Source: Acidobacteria bacterium RIFCSPLOWO2_02_FULL_61_28
GTDB lineage: Bacteria > Acidobacteriota > Terriglobia > 2-12-FULL-54-10
NCBI GenBank assembly: GCA_001767035.1
Contig: MEKR01000127.1
Span: 1-42,322, forward strand
Direction of reading: 5' to 3'
DNA: 42,322 nt
Positions within the stretch are counted from its first letter, which is position 1; every line of letters starts with the position of its first letter. The notes beneath the pieces were generated by a model. It had not been told where the DNA came from and did no database searches. It saw only the letters and a list, made by a program, of their open reading frames with translations. Shown here piece by piece: positions 25,304 through 34,155 of the stretch. Made by a program: the position numbers and the translations under genes.

Positions 25304-26542
25304 ATGCCGAATGAGCCGTGGAAAACCGACAAGTGGTTCGTCAGCCCCTGGAACTTTGCCGCGGAGGTGCAGGCTGGGCTTCATTTTTCCAAGCGAATCG
25401 AAGTTCACGACATCACCCTGCGCGATGGAGAGCAGCAGACGGGCATCATTTTCACGAAGGATGACAAAATCAGAATCGCGGAAGCTCTGGCGGAGGCGGG
25501 CGTTCATCGCATTGAGGCCGGGATGCCCGTCGTGTCTCCCGGCGATGCGGCGGCCATCAAGGAAATCGTCAAGCGGAATCTGGGACCCGAGATTTTTGCC
25601 TTTTCCCGCTGCATGGTGGACGACGTCAAGCGGGCCGTGGATTGCGGTGTTTCCGGCGTCGTGATGGAGGTGCCCTCCAGCGAGCACATTATCAAGTATG
25701 CGTACAAGTGGCCTTTGGAAAAGGCCATTGATCTTTCCATCGAAGCGACCGCGTACGCCCACCAACAGGGCCTGGAGGTGATTTTCTTTCCCATTGATTT
25801 CACGCGCGCGGAAATGAACTGGGTCCTGGACCTGATTACGCGGGTTGCGCGGGAAGGTCACATGGACGGCCTGGTGTTGGTGGATACCTTTGGGGTCTGC
25901 CATCCACACGCCATGCAATATTTCGTGAGGCAGGTAAAGGCCCGCATCAACAAGCGGCTGGAAGCCCACTTCCACATGGATTTCGGCATGGGAGTTGCCA
26001 ACACCATTATGGCCCTGGCGGAAGGGGTCGAGGTGATGCATACGACGGTGCTCGGGATTGGCGAGCGCGCGGGCAATACGCCCATGGAAGAGACCGTCAT
26101 GGGCCTGCTGACTCTCTACGGAATTGACATCGGCTTGAAGTACGAGAAGCTGTATGACCTGGCGCATCTGGTGCAAAAACTTTCGGGCCAGGCGGTCCCC
26201 TCCAACAAGCCAGTCGTGGGAGATATGCTCTACCAGATCGAGTCCGGCATCATTGCCAGTTGGTACCAAAACTGCGGCGATGAGAACGCGATCGAGTTGT
26301 TTCCGTACCGCTGGGACGTCGTCGGTCAGTCCCCCGCGAAAGTGGTGATGGGAAAAGGCAGCGGCATTGACTCGATCAAGATGTGGCTAAAGAAAATCGG
26401 CGTCCAGGCGAGCGAAGAGGAAGCGCTGAAGATTTTGGCAGCGGTCAAGGACTTCTCGCTGCAGCGCAAGCGTCTTCTTACGGAGGAAGAATTCCGGGGG
26501 ATCGCCAACGCGAATGTGCCGGCCCGGGCCAGCGCTTCGTAA
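25304..26542 (+). CDS. HMGL-like/LeuA-type pyruvate carboxyltransferase family enzyme
   Basis: 412 residues from the ATG at 25304 (GGAGG eight bases upstream), not the in-frame codon at 25199, which lies inside the dehydrogenase gene. TIM-barrel signature HDITLRDGEQQ (R40, D41) and metal site H222-F-H224-M-D, with GIGERAGNTP at 251-260. This matches the family of isopropylmalate, homocitrate and citramalate synthases, HMG-CoA lyase and 4-hydroxy-2-oxovalerate aldolase. The C-terminal LeuA regulatory domain is absent; instead there is a short helical tail. It may cleave or form a carbon-carbon bond next to a 2-oxoacid. The direction and substrate are unknown. Confidence 0.87.
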   Translation: MPNEPWKTDKWFVSPWNFAAEVQAGLHFSKRIEVHDITLRDGEQQTGIIFTKDDKIRIAEALAEAGVHRIEAGMPVVSPGDAAAIKEIVKRNLGPEIFAFSRCMVDDVKRAVDCGVSGVVMEVPSSEHIIKYAYKWPLEKAIDLSIEATAYAHQQGLEVIFFPIDFTRAEMNWVLDLITRVAREGHMDGLVLVDTFGVCHPHAMQYFVRQVKARINKRLEAHFHMDFGMGVANTIMALAEGVEVMHTTVLGIGERAGNTPMEETVMGLLTLYGIDIGLKYEKLYDLAHLVQKLSGQAVPSNKPVVGDMLYQIESGIIASWYQNCGDENAIELFPYRWDVVGQSPAKVVMGKGSGIDSIKMWLKKIGVQASEEEALKILAAVKDFSLQRKRLLTEEEFRGIANANVPARASAS

Positions 26543-26806
26543 TGCGGCTGCCGATGGTCCCGATTCCCGTTCGCTGACTCCCGTTCCGCCAGGTGAAATG
26601 GCGATCCGGCGGGTGTCAACGATGCTCCTCGGTGGTTGCGGTCGCCAGAGCAAGTTGCGAACGAATCGGTGGCGGTTCAGGGCGCCGTCGGAGGCTCCGC
26701 GCGGCACTCTTTTCCTCTTCTTCATCTGAAACCGCAGGGAACTCACGCTCGGGATGACCCTGTATCTCCGGGTTCAGCCGCGAGTCGCGCGAAAGGATGT
26801 GTTCCG
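26543..26806. other. 264-bp gap inside the operon
   Basis: It lies between the HMGL-like gene and the alcohol dehydrogenase. I see no convincing promoter, hairpin or short gene. Confidence 0.4.
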
Positions 26807-27829
26807 ATGAAGGCGATGGTTCTGAGAGCGCCGAGTGAACTGGCGCTGGATGACGTACCCTCCCCACAACCCGGGCGGGATCAGGTTCTGATTCGCGTTA
26901 CCAACAGCGGTATCTGCGGCACGGATCTGAAAATCTACAACGGCGCGATCCCCGTCCAGTATCCGCGGATCATGGGCCACGAGATGGTTGGGGAAGTCGT
27001 TGAAGGTTCCGACGGCGAACGGGTCCGGCCGGGAGACCGGGTCCTGGTTGACCCGGTTCTGTTTTGCGGCGTCTGCTTGTTGTGCCAGGCGGGCCGGAGC
27101 AACCTCTGCCCGCACGGCGCCCTGATCGGACGGGATGCGAACGGAGGCTTCGCCGAGTACGTCACTGTTCCGCGACACCACGTTTTCCCTTTGCCGGAGA
27201 CCATTGACAGCCAGACGGCGCCGCTGATCCAGGTTCTGACCACTTGTTTGCACGCGCAGCGCCTGGCAAACATCTTTCCCGGTGAATCGGTCGTCGTGTT
27301 TGGCCTCGGCGTAACGGGCCAACTGCATGTGCAGTTGGCCAAAGCTCGTGGCGCCTATCCTGTCATCGGCATCACACGCAGCGCCTGGAAGCGCGAACTG
27401 GCGGAGAAACTGGGGGCGGACCTGACGATGCCTCCGGGAGAAGATGCGATTCGCACCGTAGTGGAGGCCACGAACGGGCGCGGCGCGGACCTCATCATCG
27501 AATCCTCTTCGATTGTCCAGAGCATTGCCGACAGCATTTCCATGGCCCGTTTGGGGGCCAGACTGCTTCTGTTTGGATTGACGACTGCGCGCGAAGGAGC
27601 GCTGCCGTTTTACCAACTCTATTTCAAAGAGCTGACCCTCATCAACTCGCGCGCTGCCAAAAATGAGGATTATCCTCCGTCCATTGACTTAGTGCGGCGA
27701 GGGGTCGTGCAGCTCAAGCCTTTGGTGAGTCACGTGGTGTCGCTGGCAGAATTGGGGACGGCAATCGGCATGTTGAAGTCAGAGACGGGTCGGTGTATGA
27801 AGATCGTCCTGGAAAACACCGCGCGCTAA
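26807..27829 (+). CDS. Zinc-dependent alcohol dehydrogenase (MDR family)
   Basis: 340 residues, ATG at 26807 after AAAGGA. The longer frame to 26636 lacks sequence sense. Catalytic zinc site GICGTD and GHE. Structural zinc lobe C-x2-C-x2-C-x7-C (CGVCLLCQAGRSNLC). The Rossmann motif is VVVFGLGVTG. It resembles threonine/sorbitol/L-galactonate-type NAD-dependent dehydrogenases. It should oxidise a secondary alcohol of the imported or processed substrate. It precedes the Liv permease genes on the same strand. Confidence 0.9.
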   Translation: MKAMVLRAPSELALDDVPSPQPGRDQVLIRVTNSGICGTDLKIYNGAIPVQYPRIMGHEMVGEVVEGSDGERVRPGDRVLVDPVLFCGVCLLCQAGRSNLCPHGALIGRDANGGFAEYVTVPRHHVFPLPETIDSQTAPLIQVLTTCLHAQRLANIFPGESVVVFGLGVTGQLHVQLAKARGAYPVIGITRSAWKRELAEKLGADLTMPPGEDAIRTVVEATNGRGADLIIESSSIVQSIADSISMARLGARLLLFGLTTAREGALPFYQLYFKELTLINSRAAKNEDYPPSIDLVRRGVVQLKPLVSHVVSLAELGTAIGMLKSETGRCMKIVLENTAR

Positions 27830-27906
27830 AGAGCCAATTCAACCCTCCCGCCTGCCGGGCATGGCCGATCACCATTTCGATGAAAAATGAGTAAAGTGAG
27901 CCCCCC

Positions 27907-28761
27907 GTGGTATATCTCCTCAGCCAGACTCTGAACGGGCTTTTTTCGGCTGCCTTGCTCTTCCTCATTGCCAGCGGTCTCACGCTGGTTTTTGGAGTGA
28001 TGAAAATTGTAAACATCGCGCATGGCTCCTATTACATGCTGGGCGTGTACATTGCGCTTACGGTCGTCAGGCAGACCCACAGCTTGTTGCTCGGCGTGAT
28101 TGCGGCCGCCCTGGTTGTTGCCGCCATCGGCTGGGGGATGGAGCGCCTGTTCCTGCGCAGGCTTGCCGGGCAAGACCTGGCCCAAATGATGATGACCATG
28201 GGATTCGCGCTGATATTCCGCGACGCAGCCCTTTTGATCTGGGGCGGCGATCCCTTCACGCTTCCATACCCGGCGATGTTCCGCGGGTCCATTGAGTTTC
28301 AGGATATCGTCTTCCCGATCTACCGTCTTTTCGTCATTCTCCTTGCCGCCTGCGTCGCCGCCTTCCTCCGGATTCTGAATGAAAAGACTCTGCTCGGGGC
28401 GAAACTGCGGGCCGCCGTAGATGATCCGGAAATGGCGGGAGGCGTCGGCATCAACGTGGCTCTGCTTTCCGGGCTCGTATTCGCCGCCGGCGCCGGTTTG
28501 GCCGCGTTCGGAGGAGTGATGGGGGGACCGATTCTGGGAGGGTATCCTGGAATTGACTTTGACCTTCTTCCGCTGGCATTCGTTGTCGTCATTGTGGGAG
28601 GAATGGGGAGTCTGCCGGGCGCAGCGGCAGGGAGCATTCTGGTTGGATTGATTGATAACTTTGGAAAAGCCCTCGTCCCCGAGCTGTCGTATTTTACCCT
28701 TTTTGCGCCAATGGTAATTGTACTGGCCGTCAAGCCAACAGGGCTCTTTGGAAGAGGGTAA
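27907..28761 (+). CDS. livH: Branched-chain-amino-acid-type ABC permease, LivH
   Basis: 284 residues with a GTG start at 27907 and a weak ribosome site; no better in-frame start is seen. About eight hydrophobic helices and the LivH-type opening LNGLFSAALLFLIASGLTLVFGVMKIVNIAHG. The EAA-like loop region is GAKLRAAVDDPEMAGGVGI. It is the inner-membrane half of a HAAT-family importer. In soil bacteria such systems carry amino acids, amides, urea or aromatic acids, so the gene symbol marks the family, not the cargo. Confidence 0.92.
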   Translation: MVYLLSQTLNGLFSAALLFLIASGLTLVFGVMKIVNIAHGSYYMLGVYIALTVVRQTHSLLLGVIAAALVVAAIGWGMERLFLRRLAGQDLAQMMMTMGFALIFRDAALLIWGGDPFTLPYPAMFRGSIEFQDIVFPIYRLFVILLAACVAAFLRILNEKTLLGAKLRAAVDDPEMAGGVGINVALLSGLVFAAGAGLAAFGGVMGGPILGGYPGIDFDLLPLAFVVVIVGGMGSLPGAAAGSILVGLIDNFGKALVPELSYFTLFAPMVIVLAVKPTGLFGRG

Positions 28762-29734
28762 GAAAATCAAGCATACGACCGGCACACGAAACAAGCTGGC
28801 TGGACTGGTTCTGGTAATTGCTATTCTCGTGGGCTTTCCTCCCCTTTTGAGTTCGTATTGGGTGGGCTTGCTCACCGAGATGCTCATCTTTGCCACCCTG
28901 GCCATGAGCCTGGATATACTCGTGGGGTACACGGGAATGCCCTCCTTGAGCCATGCCGGTTTTTTCGGAGTCGCGGCTTATACGGTGGCGATCCTATCCA
29001 CCCGCCATCAGGCTGGATTCTGGCTGTGCTTGTTGGGCGGCATCGCCATGGGCGTGTTCGCTGGCGCAGTCTTGGGTCTTTTCGTGTCGCATGTGAAAAG
29101 TGTTTATTTCCTGATGATTACTCTGGCGCTGGGAATGGTCCTGTGGGGGCTTAGTTACCGCTGGATTCCGATGACGGGCGGGGACAACGGCATTTCCGGC
29201 ATCCCCAGCCTGGAAGCACATACCGGACTGCCGCTTGCCGGCCCGTTGCCTTTTTACTATGTGACGTTGTTTGTGTTCGCGCTTTGCGGTTCCCTCATGG
29301 CGCTTTTCGTCAGCTCCCCTTTCGGCCACACCCTGAAAGGGATCCGCGAAAGTGAATCGCGGATGAGCAGCCTGGGTGTGAACACGTGGCTCCACCGGTA
29401 CTTGTGCTACATCGTGGCGGGAGCGTTTGCGAGCGTGGCGGGAATTCTCTGGGCTTATTACAATGGTTTTGTCAGCCCGAGTTATCTCGATCTAACGGCG
29501 TCGGTCGAGTTATTCTTTATGGTTACCCTGGGAGGCGCGGGAACATTGGTCGGCCCGGCGCTCGGTGCTGGTATTATCGTCTTTCTGAAGAATTTCATCA
29601 GCGCTTACACCGATCGTTGGCTGCTGATCTTGGGCACAGTTTACATTCTCGCGATCTTCTTTGCCCCGCGAGGGTTGTGGAACCGTTTTTTGAGAAAAGC
29701 TAGAAATAGGGAACGGATCACGTCGAGACCTTAG
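28748..29734 (+). CDS. livM: Branched-chain-amino-acid-type ABC permease, LivM
   Basis: About 328 residues. The frame extends up to a TTG at 28718. The TTG at 28748, with AGGG four bases upstream and a 14-bp overlap with livH, is the more natural start; an ATC at 28766 follows a better-spaced GAGGG. LivM features: LDILVGYTGMPSLSHAGFFGVAAY, GGDNGISGIP, and the coupling loop GHTLKGIRESESRMSSLGVN. About eight to ten membrane helices. It pairs with LivH. Confidence 0.9.
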   Translation: MEEGKKIKHTTGTRNKLAGLVLVIAILVGFPPLLSSYWVGLLTEMLIFATLAMSLDILVGYTGMPSLSHAGFFGVAAYTVAILSTRHQAGFWLCLLGGIAMGVFAGAVLGLFVSHVKSVYFLMITLALGMVLWGLSYRWIPMTGGDNGISGIPSLEAHTGLPLAGPLPFYYVTLFVFALCGSLMALFVSSPFGHTLKGIRESESRMSSLGVNTWLHRYLCYIVAGAFASVAGILWAYYNGFVSPSYLDLTASVELFFMVTLGGAGTLVGPALGAGIIVFLKNFISAYTDRWLLILGTVYILAIFFAPRGLWNRFLRKARNRERITSRP

Positions 29735-29759
29735 CTGGCGTTGCAATTTGGGAGGAGTC

Positions 29760-30926
29760 ATGTACAACCGGAGGGAATTCTTGAGAGAAGCATCCAGCGC
29801 AACAGCGGGAATCTTTTTCGTGGGCTGCGGCCTGGCAGAATCTGCGCTCGCGTCCTGGCATGCCGGCGGCGGCCCGCAATCCGGCGCGCGGCCATTGCGC
29901 CGGCAAGTCGTGGTGGGCGGACGTCGGGCGGTGACCGTGGACGTGCATTGCCACTGCACCATCCCCGATGCCTGGGAGTTGATCAAGGGGGTGGAGGGAG
30001 CAATCAATCTACAAGTCGGCCAGACCGATCCCGCCTCCCCGGTGGGTCCGCAACTGGACCCGCGCAATGTGAACGATCGCTTGGCCACCATGGACGAATG
30101 GGGAATTGACGTGCAAGCCGTCGGCATCAATCCCTTCTGGTACCGCACGGAGCGGGACCTGGCTCGCCAAATCATTCAACTTCAGAATGAACGAATTGCC
30201 GAGTTGTGTGGCGCCCACCCGGACCGCTTTGTGGGCATGGCAACGGTGGCGTTGCAGCATCCCGACCTGGCCGCGGAGCAGTTGGAAGAGGGGATCAAGA
30301 AGTTCGATCTGCGCGGCGTCATGATCGGCGGCAGCGTCAACGGAGAGGAGTTGTCGGCGCCCAAGTTTCATCCCTTTTGGGCCAAGGCCGAGGAACTGGG
30401 AACTCTGGTCTTCATCCATCCGCAGGGGTTTGCCGAAGGCCAGCGCCGGTTCCAGGGAAACGGCACGCTAGGCAACGTGATCGGGAATCCCTTGGAAACC
30501 ACGGTGGCGCTGTCCCATTTGATCTTCGAGGGAACCCTGGACCGCTTCCCCGGACTGAAGATCTGCGCGGCGCACGGCGGCGGTTTCCTGGCGTCCTACG
30601 TCGGCCGTTCGGATCACTGTGTCGAGTACACGGGCCAGTTTCCCGCGAATTGCAAACCCGTCGGGAAACTTCCCAGCCAATATCTCAAGCAGCTCTATTT
30701 TGATTCCCTGGTCTTCACTCACCAGGGTCTGCGGCATCTCGTCGCCGAAGTCGGCGCCAGCCAGATCGTCCTGGGCACGGATTACCCTTACGGGATGGGC
30801 GATCCGAAGGCGGTGGACCACATCCTTGGCACGCCGGGATTGCGAGACGCGGACCGAAGAGCACTGCTCGGCGGCAATGCGGCGAAGTTGCTGCGGATTG
30901 GGTCGCAGCCGGGAAGACAAGGCTGA
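29760..30926 (+). CDS. Tat-exported amidohydrolase (COG2159/ACMSD-like)
   Basis: 388 residues, ATG at 29760 behind GGGAGGAGTC. The N-terminus has NRREFLREA, a twin-arginine signal. Cys23 in FFVGC could make it a lipoprotein, though the lipobox is poor. Amidohydrolase-2 metal residues: H63 and H65 (DVHCHC), H220 (FIHPQ), H272 (AAHGGG) and D341 (GTDYPYG). Relatives are decarboxylases of aromatic acids (ACMSD, gamma-resorcylate and 5-carboxyvanillate decarboxylase) and some hydrolases. It lies between the Liv permeases and the Liv binding protein, so it likely prepares the substrate that is then bound and imported. Confidence 0.88.
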   Translation: MYNRREFLREASSATAGIFFVGCGLAESALASWHAGGGPQSGARPLRRQVVVGGRRAVTVDVHCHCTIPDAWELIKGVEGAINLQVGQTDPASPVGPQLDPRNVNDRLATMDEWGIDVQAVGINPFWYRTERDLARQIIQLQNERIAELCGAHPDRFVGMATVALQHPDLAAEQLEEGIKKFDLRGVMIGGSVNGEELSAPKFHPFWAKAEELGTLVFIHPQGFAEGQRRFQGNGTLGNVIGNPLETTVALSHLIFEGTLDRFPGLKICAAHGGGFLASYVGRSDHCVEYTGQFPANCKPVGKLPSQYLKQLYFDSLVFTHQGLRHLVAEVGASQIVLGTDYPYGMGDPKAVDHILGTPGLRDADRRALLGGNAAKLLRIGSQPGRQG

Positions 30927-30927
30927 G

Positions 30928-31133
30928 CCACGAATGAGCGGTGGGTCAATTTCGGTGTCAGGGCATGGCTTTAGCCATGCCGAAAAGTCGCGCCTTTCGG
31001 AGAGGGCTTTAGCCCCTGAGGTACGTCCCTCAGCGGCTGAAGCCGCATTTAGAAGCCCGCCAGGTACGGCACGACTGAAGTCGTGCCCTGACGAAACGAA
31101 GGGGGAATTGACCCGCTGCCCACGAATGAGCGG
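30928..31133. mobile_element. Palindrome-rich REP/MITE-like insertion with 14-bp direct repeats
   Basis: The 14-mer CCACGAATGAGCGG occurs at 30928-30941 and 31120-31133. Between the copies lie outer inverted repeats GGGTCAATT (30943-30951) / AATTGACCC (31106-31114) and inner ones GTCAGGGCA (30957-30965) / TGCCCTGAC (31084-31092). Four compact palindromes follow the pattern arm-TT-arm or arm-GA-arm: 30962-30981, 31004-31015, 31033-31046 and 31068-31087. Removing one 14-mer and the insert leaves a normal 24-bp gap between the amidohydrolase stop and the livK start. It has no coding capacity, so any movement would need a transposase encoded elsewhere. Confidence 0.7.
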
Positions 31134-31139
31134 CACGAT

Positions 31140-32378
31140 ATGAAACTGCGCAGAGTTATTTTCCTCGGGATCACCGCGATCTGGGTTGCGTTCGGCTTTC
31201 TGCCATTGCGGGCCCAAACCAGAGGCCCGATCAAGATTGGTTTTACGGTTCCTCTTTCCGGCCCGTACGCTCAGAATGGACGGGACATCCTGAACGGCTT
31301 TCAACTGTACCTGGAACAGATCGGGTATCAAGCCGCCGGACGGCGGATTGAACTGCTCGTGGAAGATTCCGAAGCCATTCCCGCCGTCGCGCTCACAAAG
31401 ACGAGGAAGCTGGTGGAAAGGGATCAGGTTCACATGATGGCCGGCCCTCTGCTCACCTCCACCGGGTATGCGCTGGCGCCGTACATTGACTCCCGAAAGA
31501 TTCCGATGCTCTATCCGGTCGCCTCGGGGGATGATCTGACGCAACGGAAGCGGAGCAAGTGGATCATTCGAACCGGGTGGACAGCTAGCCAGCCCAACCA
31601 TGCGTTTGGCGAATACGCTTACCGGGTTCTGAAGTACCGGAAAATCGCTACTATCGCGCTCGATTACGCGTTCGGCTGGGAGTCGGTGGGCGGCTTCCAG
31701 AGGACGTTCGAGGAGGCGGGCGGAACGATTACCCAAAAAATCTGGTGCCCCGTCACCGTGCAGGACTTTGCTCCTTATCTGGTTCAGATCTCCCGGGACG
31801 TGGATGCGGTTTATGCACTGTTCCTGGGAAGGTCCGCGCTGCAATTCCTGAAGCAATATCAAGAGTTCGGGCTGAAGAAAAGAATTCCCTTGATCGGCAG
31901 TGGCACCACCACCGACGAGCACGTGCTTCCCTTTATGGGGGACGAAGCCCTCGGGGTCATTTCCATCCTCCATTACAGCGCGGCGCTCGACAACCCGGCG
32001 AATCGGGAGTTCGTAAGGGCCTATCGCAGCAGAAACAAGAAACTCCCCAGCTATTATGCCGAAAGCATGTACACGGGAGGCAAATGGATCGTAAAAGCCC
32101 TGGAGTCGGTCCAGGGGAATGCGGAAGACTCGGAGGCGCTTTTGGAAGCGCTGCAACAAGTGAGACTGACCGATCTCCCGCGCGGGCCGATGGAACTGGA
32201 TGAATACGGCAATCCAATCCAGAATCAGTACATCCGCAGAGTGGACCGGGTGAACGGAGAGCTTCAGAATACGGTCATTGACACGCGCCCAAACATTTCC
32301 CAATTCTGGCGTTACAATCCCGCGGACTATCTGAAGCAGCCTATTTATACAAGAACCTATGTCTCCCTCAAGCAATGA
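31140..32378 (+). CDS. livK: Periplasmic substrate-binding protein of Liv-type ABC importer
   Basis: 412 residues, ATG at 31140. The signal peptide is about residues 1-25 (ending LPLRAQ). A Peripla_BP_6 fold runs through the rest (IKIGFTVPLSGPYAQNGRDILNGFQL, HMMAGPLLTSTGYALAPYI, YAFGWESVGGFQRTFEEAGG). The ligand pocket cannot be read, so amino acid versus aromatic acid or amide is open. GAGCGG within the second copy of the 14-bp repeat serves as ribosome site, so the upstream insertion duplicated the translation signal. The gene completes the transporter with LivHM and LivGF. Confidence 0.9.
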   Translation: MKLRRVIFLGITAIWVAFGFLPLRAQTRGPIKIGFTVPLSGPYAQNGRDILNGFQLYLEQIGYQAAGRRIELLVEDSEAIPAVALTKTRKLVERDQVHMMAGPLLTSTGYALAPYIDSRKIPMLYPVASGDDLTQRKRSKWIIRTGWTASQPNHAFGEYAYRVLKYRKIATIALDYAFGWESVGGFQRTFEEAGGTITQKIWCPVTVQDFAPYLVQISRDVDAVYALFLGRSALQFLKQYQEFGLKKRIPLIGSGTTTDEHVLPFMGDEALGVISILHYSAALDNPANREFVRAYRSRNKKLPSYYAESMYTGGKWIVKALESVQGNAEDSEALLEALQQVRLTDLPRGPMELDEYGNPIQNQYIRRVDRVNGELQNTVIDTRPNISQFWRYNPADYLKQPIYTRTYVSLKQ

Positions 32379-32462
32379 ATTGACTTCTTTGTTGGCTCTT
32401 GGGTTGTGTTAGCTGTACTTAGCTCTAACCTTTCCGCGCCATGGTGGAATCCGAGCCGGACG

Positions 32463-33311
32463 ATGCTACCACCCACATTCACTTCATTTGACGGTACCTC
32501 GATCCGTTGTTGGGCAGCGGCGCCGACTTCGGTCCGGCCTGCCGCCAAAATCCTCCTCGTGCATGGTCGGGGCACCCACAGCGACTCGCTGCCATACCGC
32601 AACCTACGCGAGTATCTGACAGGCAGAGGATTCGCAGCCTACGGTTTCGACTTGCGGGGGCACGGGCGATCGGGAGGCCGGCGCTCGTTTGTAAATCAGT
32701 GGAGAGACTTTCGCGAGGACCTGCGGCTCTTTGTGAAAGCAGTTGAGGTGGATGGCGCAAGCGTACCGCTATTCCTGTTAGGCATGAGCCTCGGGGGATT
32801 GATTGCCGTGAACTACGCTGTTTACCACCCCGAAGGGATACAAGGTTTGATCGCCGCCGCCCCAGCCTTGGACGCTTCGGGCGTGCCTGCATGGCTTCGA
32901 AAGTTAAATGTCGTACTCTCGAAGGTATTTCCCACGTTGGCCTTGAAGCCTGGCCTTGACGAGGCGTGGCTTACCCGTGACCAGCAAGCCCTGCAAGAAT
33001 TTGTCCGTGATCCCTTGCGCCAAGAAAAAATGACACTTCGCTTGGGTTCAGAGACGATCGCAGCAATTTCCGGAACGCTGGAGCGGCTGCCCCTGCTGAA
33101 GCTGCCGCTTTTGGTTCTGCACGGCTCGGCGGATGCGATTGTTCCCCCTGTTGCCGGAGAACGCCTATATCAGCTCTCTGGGTCGGCAGACAAGGAGTAC
33201 CTCGTTTACGAGGGCGCGTATCACGTTTTGTTCATGGAGACTAATCGCGAGCAGGTGTTCGAGGACATCAGTAGGTGGGTCATGAAACGGCTCGGGCCAA
33301 CGTGCGGCTGA
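32463..33311 (+). CDS. Serine alpha/beta hydrolase (monoacylglycerol-lipase-like)
   Basis: 282 residues from the ATG at 32463. A GTG at 32406 would add 19 residues with no clear role. Oxyanion region VHGRGTHSD, nucleophile S109 in GMSLGG, acid D224 (HGSADAIVPP) and base H254 (AYHVLF) form a complete triad. No signal peptide. It resembles Hydrolase_4/monoglyceride lipases and would hydrolyse an ester. It splits the transporter genes (livK / livGF). The flanking gaps are more AT-rich than the surroundings, hinting at a later insertion, though this is weak. Confidence 0.87.
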   Translation: MLPPTFTSFDGTSIRCWAAAPTSVRPAAKILLVHGRGTHSDSLPYRNLREYLTGRGFAAYGFDLRGHGRSGGRRSFVNQWRDFREDLRLFVKAVEVDGASVPLFLLGMSLGGLIAVNYAVYHPEGIQGLIAAAPALDASGVPAWLRKLNVVLSKVFPTLALKPGLDEAWLTRDQQALQEFVRDPLRQEKMTLRLGSETIAAISGTLERLPLLKLPLLVLHGSADAIVPPVAGERLYQLSGSADKEYLVYEGAYHVLFMETNREQVFEDISRWVMKRLGPTCG

Positions 33312-33346
33312 CGCTTTGATTCTCTAAGTAATTGGAACTTGAATTC

Positions 33347-34150
33347 ATGACGGAAAAGCAAACAGGCTTCGGCCATAGAAAAGGATCGAATGTGGAGAAC
33401 ACTGTTCCGTGTCTCGCACTCGAGAACCTCACGAAGGACTTTGGCGGATTGCGCGCTGTCGCCAAGATTACCCTTTCCATTCAGCCCGGCGAGCGGCATG
33501 TCTTCATGGGACCAAACGGCGCCGGCAAAACAACGCTGTTTAATTTGATCAGCGGAGAAATTCCGGCAACGGACGGGAGAATCGTTCTCTTCGGGCGCGA
33601 TGTTACCCAATTGGCATCCTATCAACGCGCTGCGCTCGGGATCGCCAGGACCTTTCAAATCACGAATCTTCTTCCGAACCTGACTGTCTTCGAGAATCTG
33701 TTGCTGGCTTGCGAGGCGTTATCGCGGACAAAGTTTGTAATGCTCTGGCCCGTTTCCCGCTACGGCCACCTCCTCGAAAGAGCACAGCACCTTCTCAACG
33801 ACTTCGGGCTTGGGGAACTCCGCGACGAGCCGGTCAAGAATATTTCCTACGGGGATCAGCGGAAAGTCGAAGTCGCCCTATCGCTCGCAACCCGTCCCCG
33901 CCTCCTGCTACTGGACGAACCGATGGCGGGGCTTTCCTCCTCGGAAACTCACTCCATGGATCTGCTTCTCAAGAAGCTGGATCCGGCGATTACAGTTCTC
34001 TTGATCGAACATGACATGGATGTCGCCCTTGCATTCGCTGAGAAAATAACTGTCCTCCATCAGGGACAAGTTCTCGCGCAAGGGACCAAGGATGAAATCC
34101 GAACCAATCCGATGGTGCAGGAAATCTACTTGGGAGTGGATGTGGAGTAG
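33347..34150 (+). CDS. livG: Liv-type ABC transporter ATPase, LivG
   Basis: 267 residues from the ATG at 33347. A GTG at 33391 preceded by AAAAGGA is an alternative start that would drop an unusual N-terminal tail. Walker A GPNGAGKTT, ABC signature ISYGDQRKVE (variant of LSYGEQR), Walker B LLLLDEP and H-loop IEHDM. It has the longer LivG-type insert with the ARTFQITNLLPNLTVFENLL Q-loop region. It energises import with LivF. Confidence 0.92.
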   Translation: MTEKQTGFGHRKGSNVENTVPCLALENLTKDFGGLRAVAKITLSIQPGERHVFMGPNGAGKTTLFNLISGEIPATDGRIVLFGRDVTQLASYQRAALGIARTFQITNLLPNLTVFENLLLACEALSRTKFVMLWPVSRYGHLLERAQHLLNDFGLGELRDEPVKNISYGDQRKVEVALSLATRPRLLLLDEPMAGLSSSETHSMDLLLKKLDPAITVLLIEHDMDVALAFAEKITVLHQGQVLAQGTKDEIRTNPMVQEIYLGVDVE

Positions 34151-34155
34151 GCTCG

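Noticed and set aside
30468-32375. A 635-residue minus-strand open frame opposite the amidohydrolase-livK region
   Set aside because: It is antisense to two clear genes and crosses the palindromic insertion. It has no recognisable domain; long antisense frames are common in GC-rich coding DNA.
32380-32430. TTGACT and TTGTGT elements ahead of the serine hydrolase as a promoter
   Set aside because: No acceptable -10 hexamer occurs at 16-18 bp from either element.
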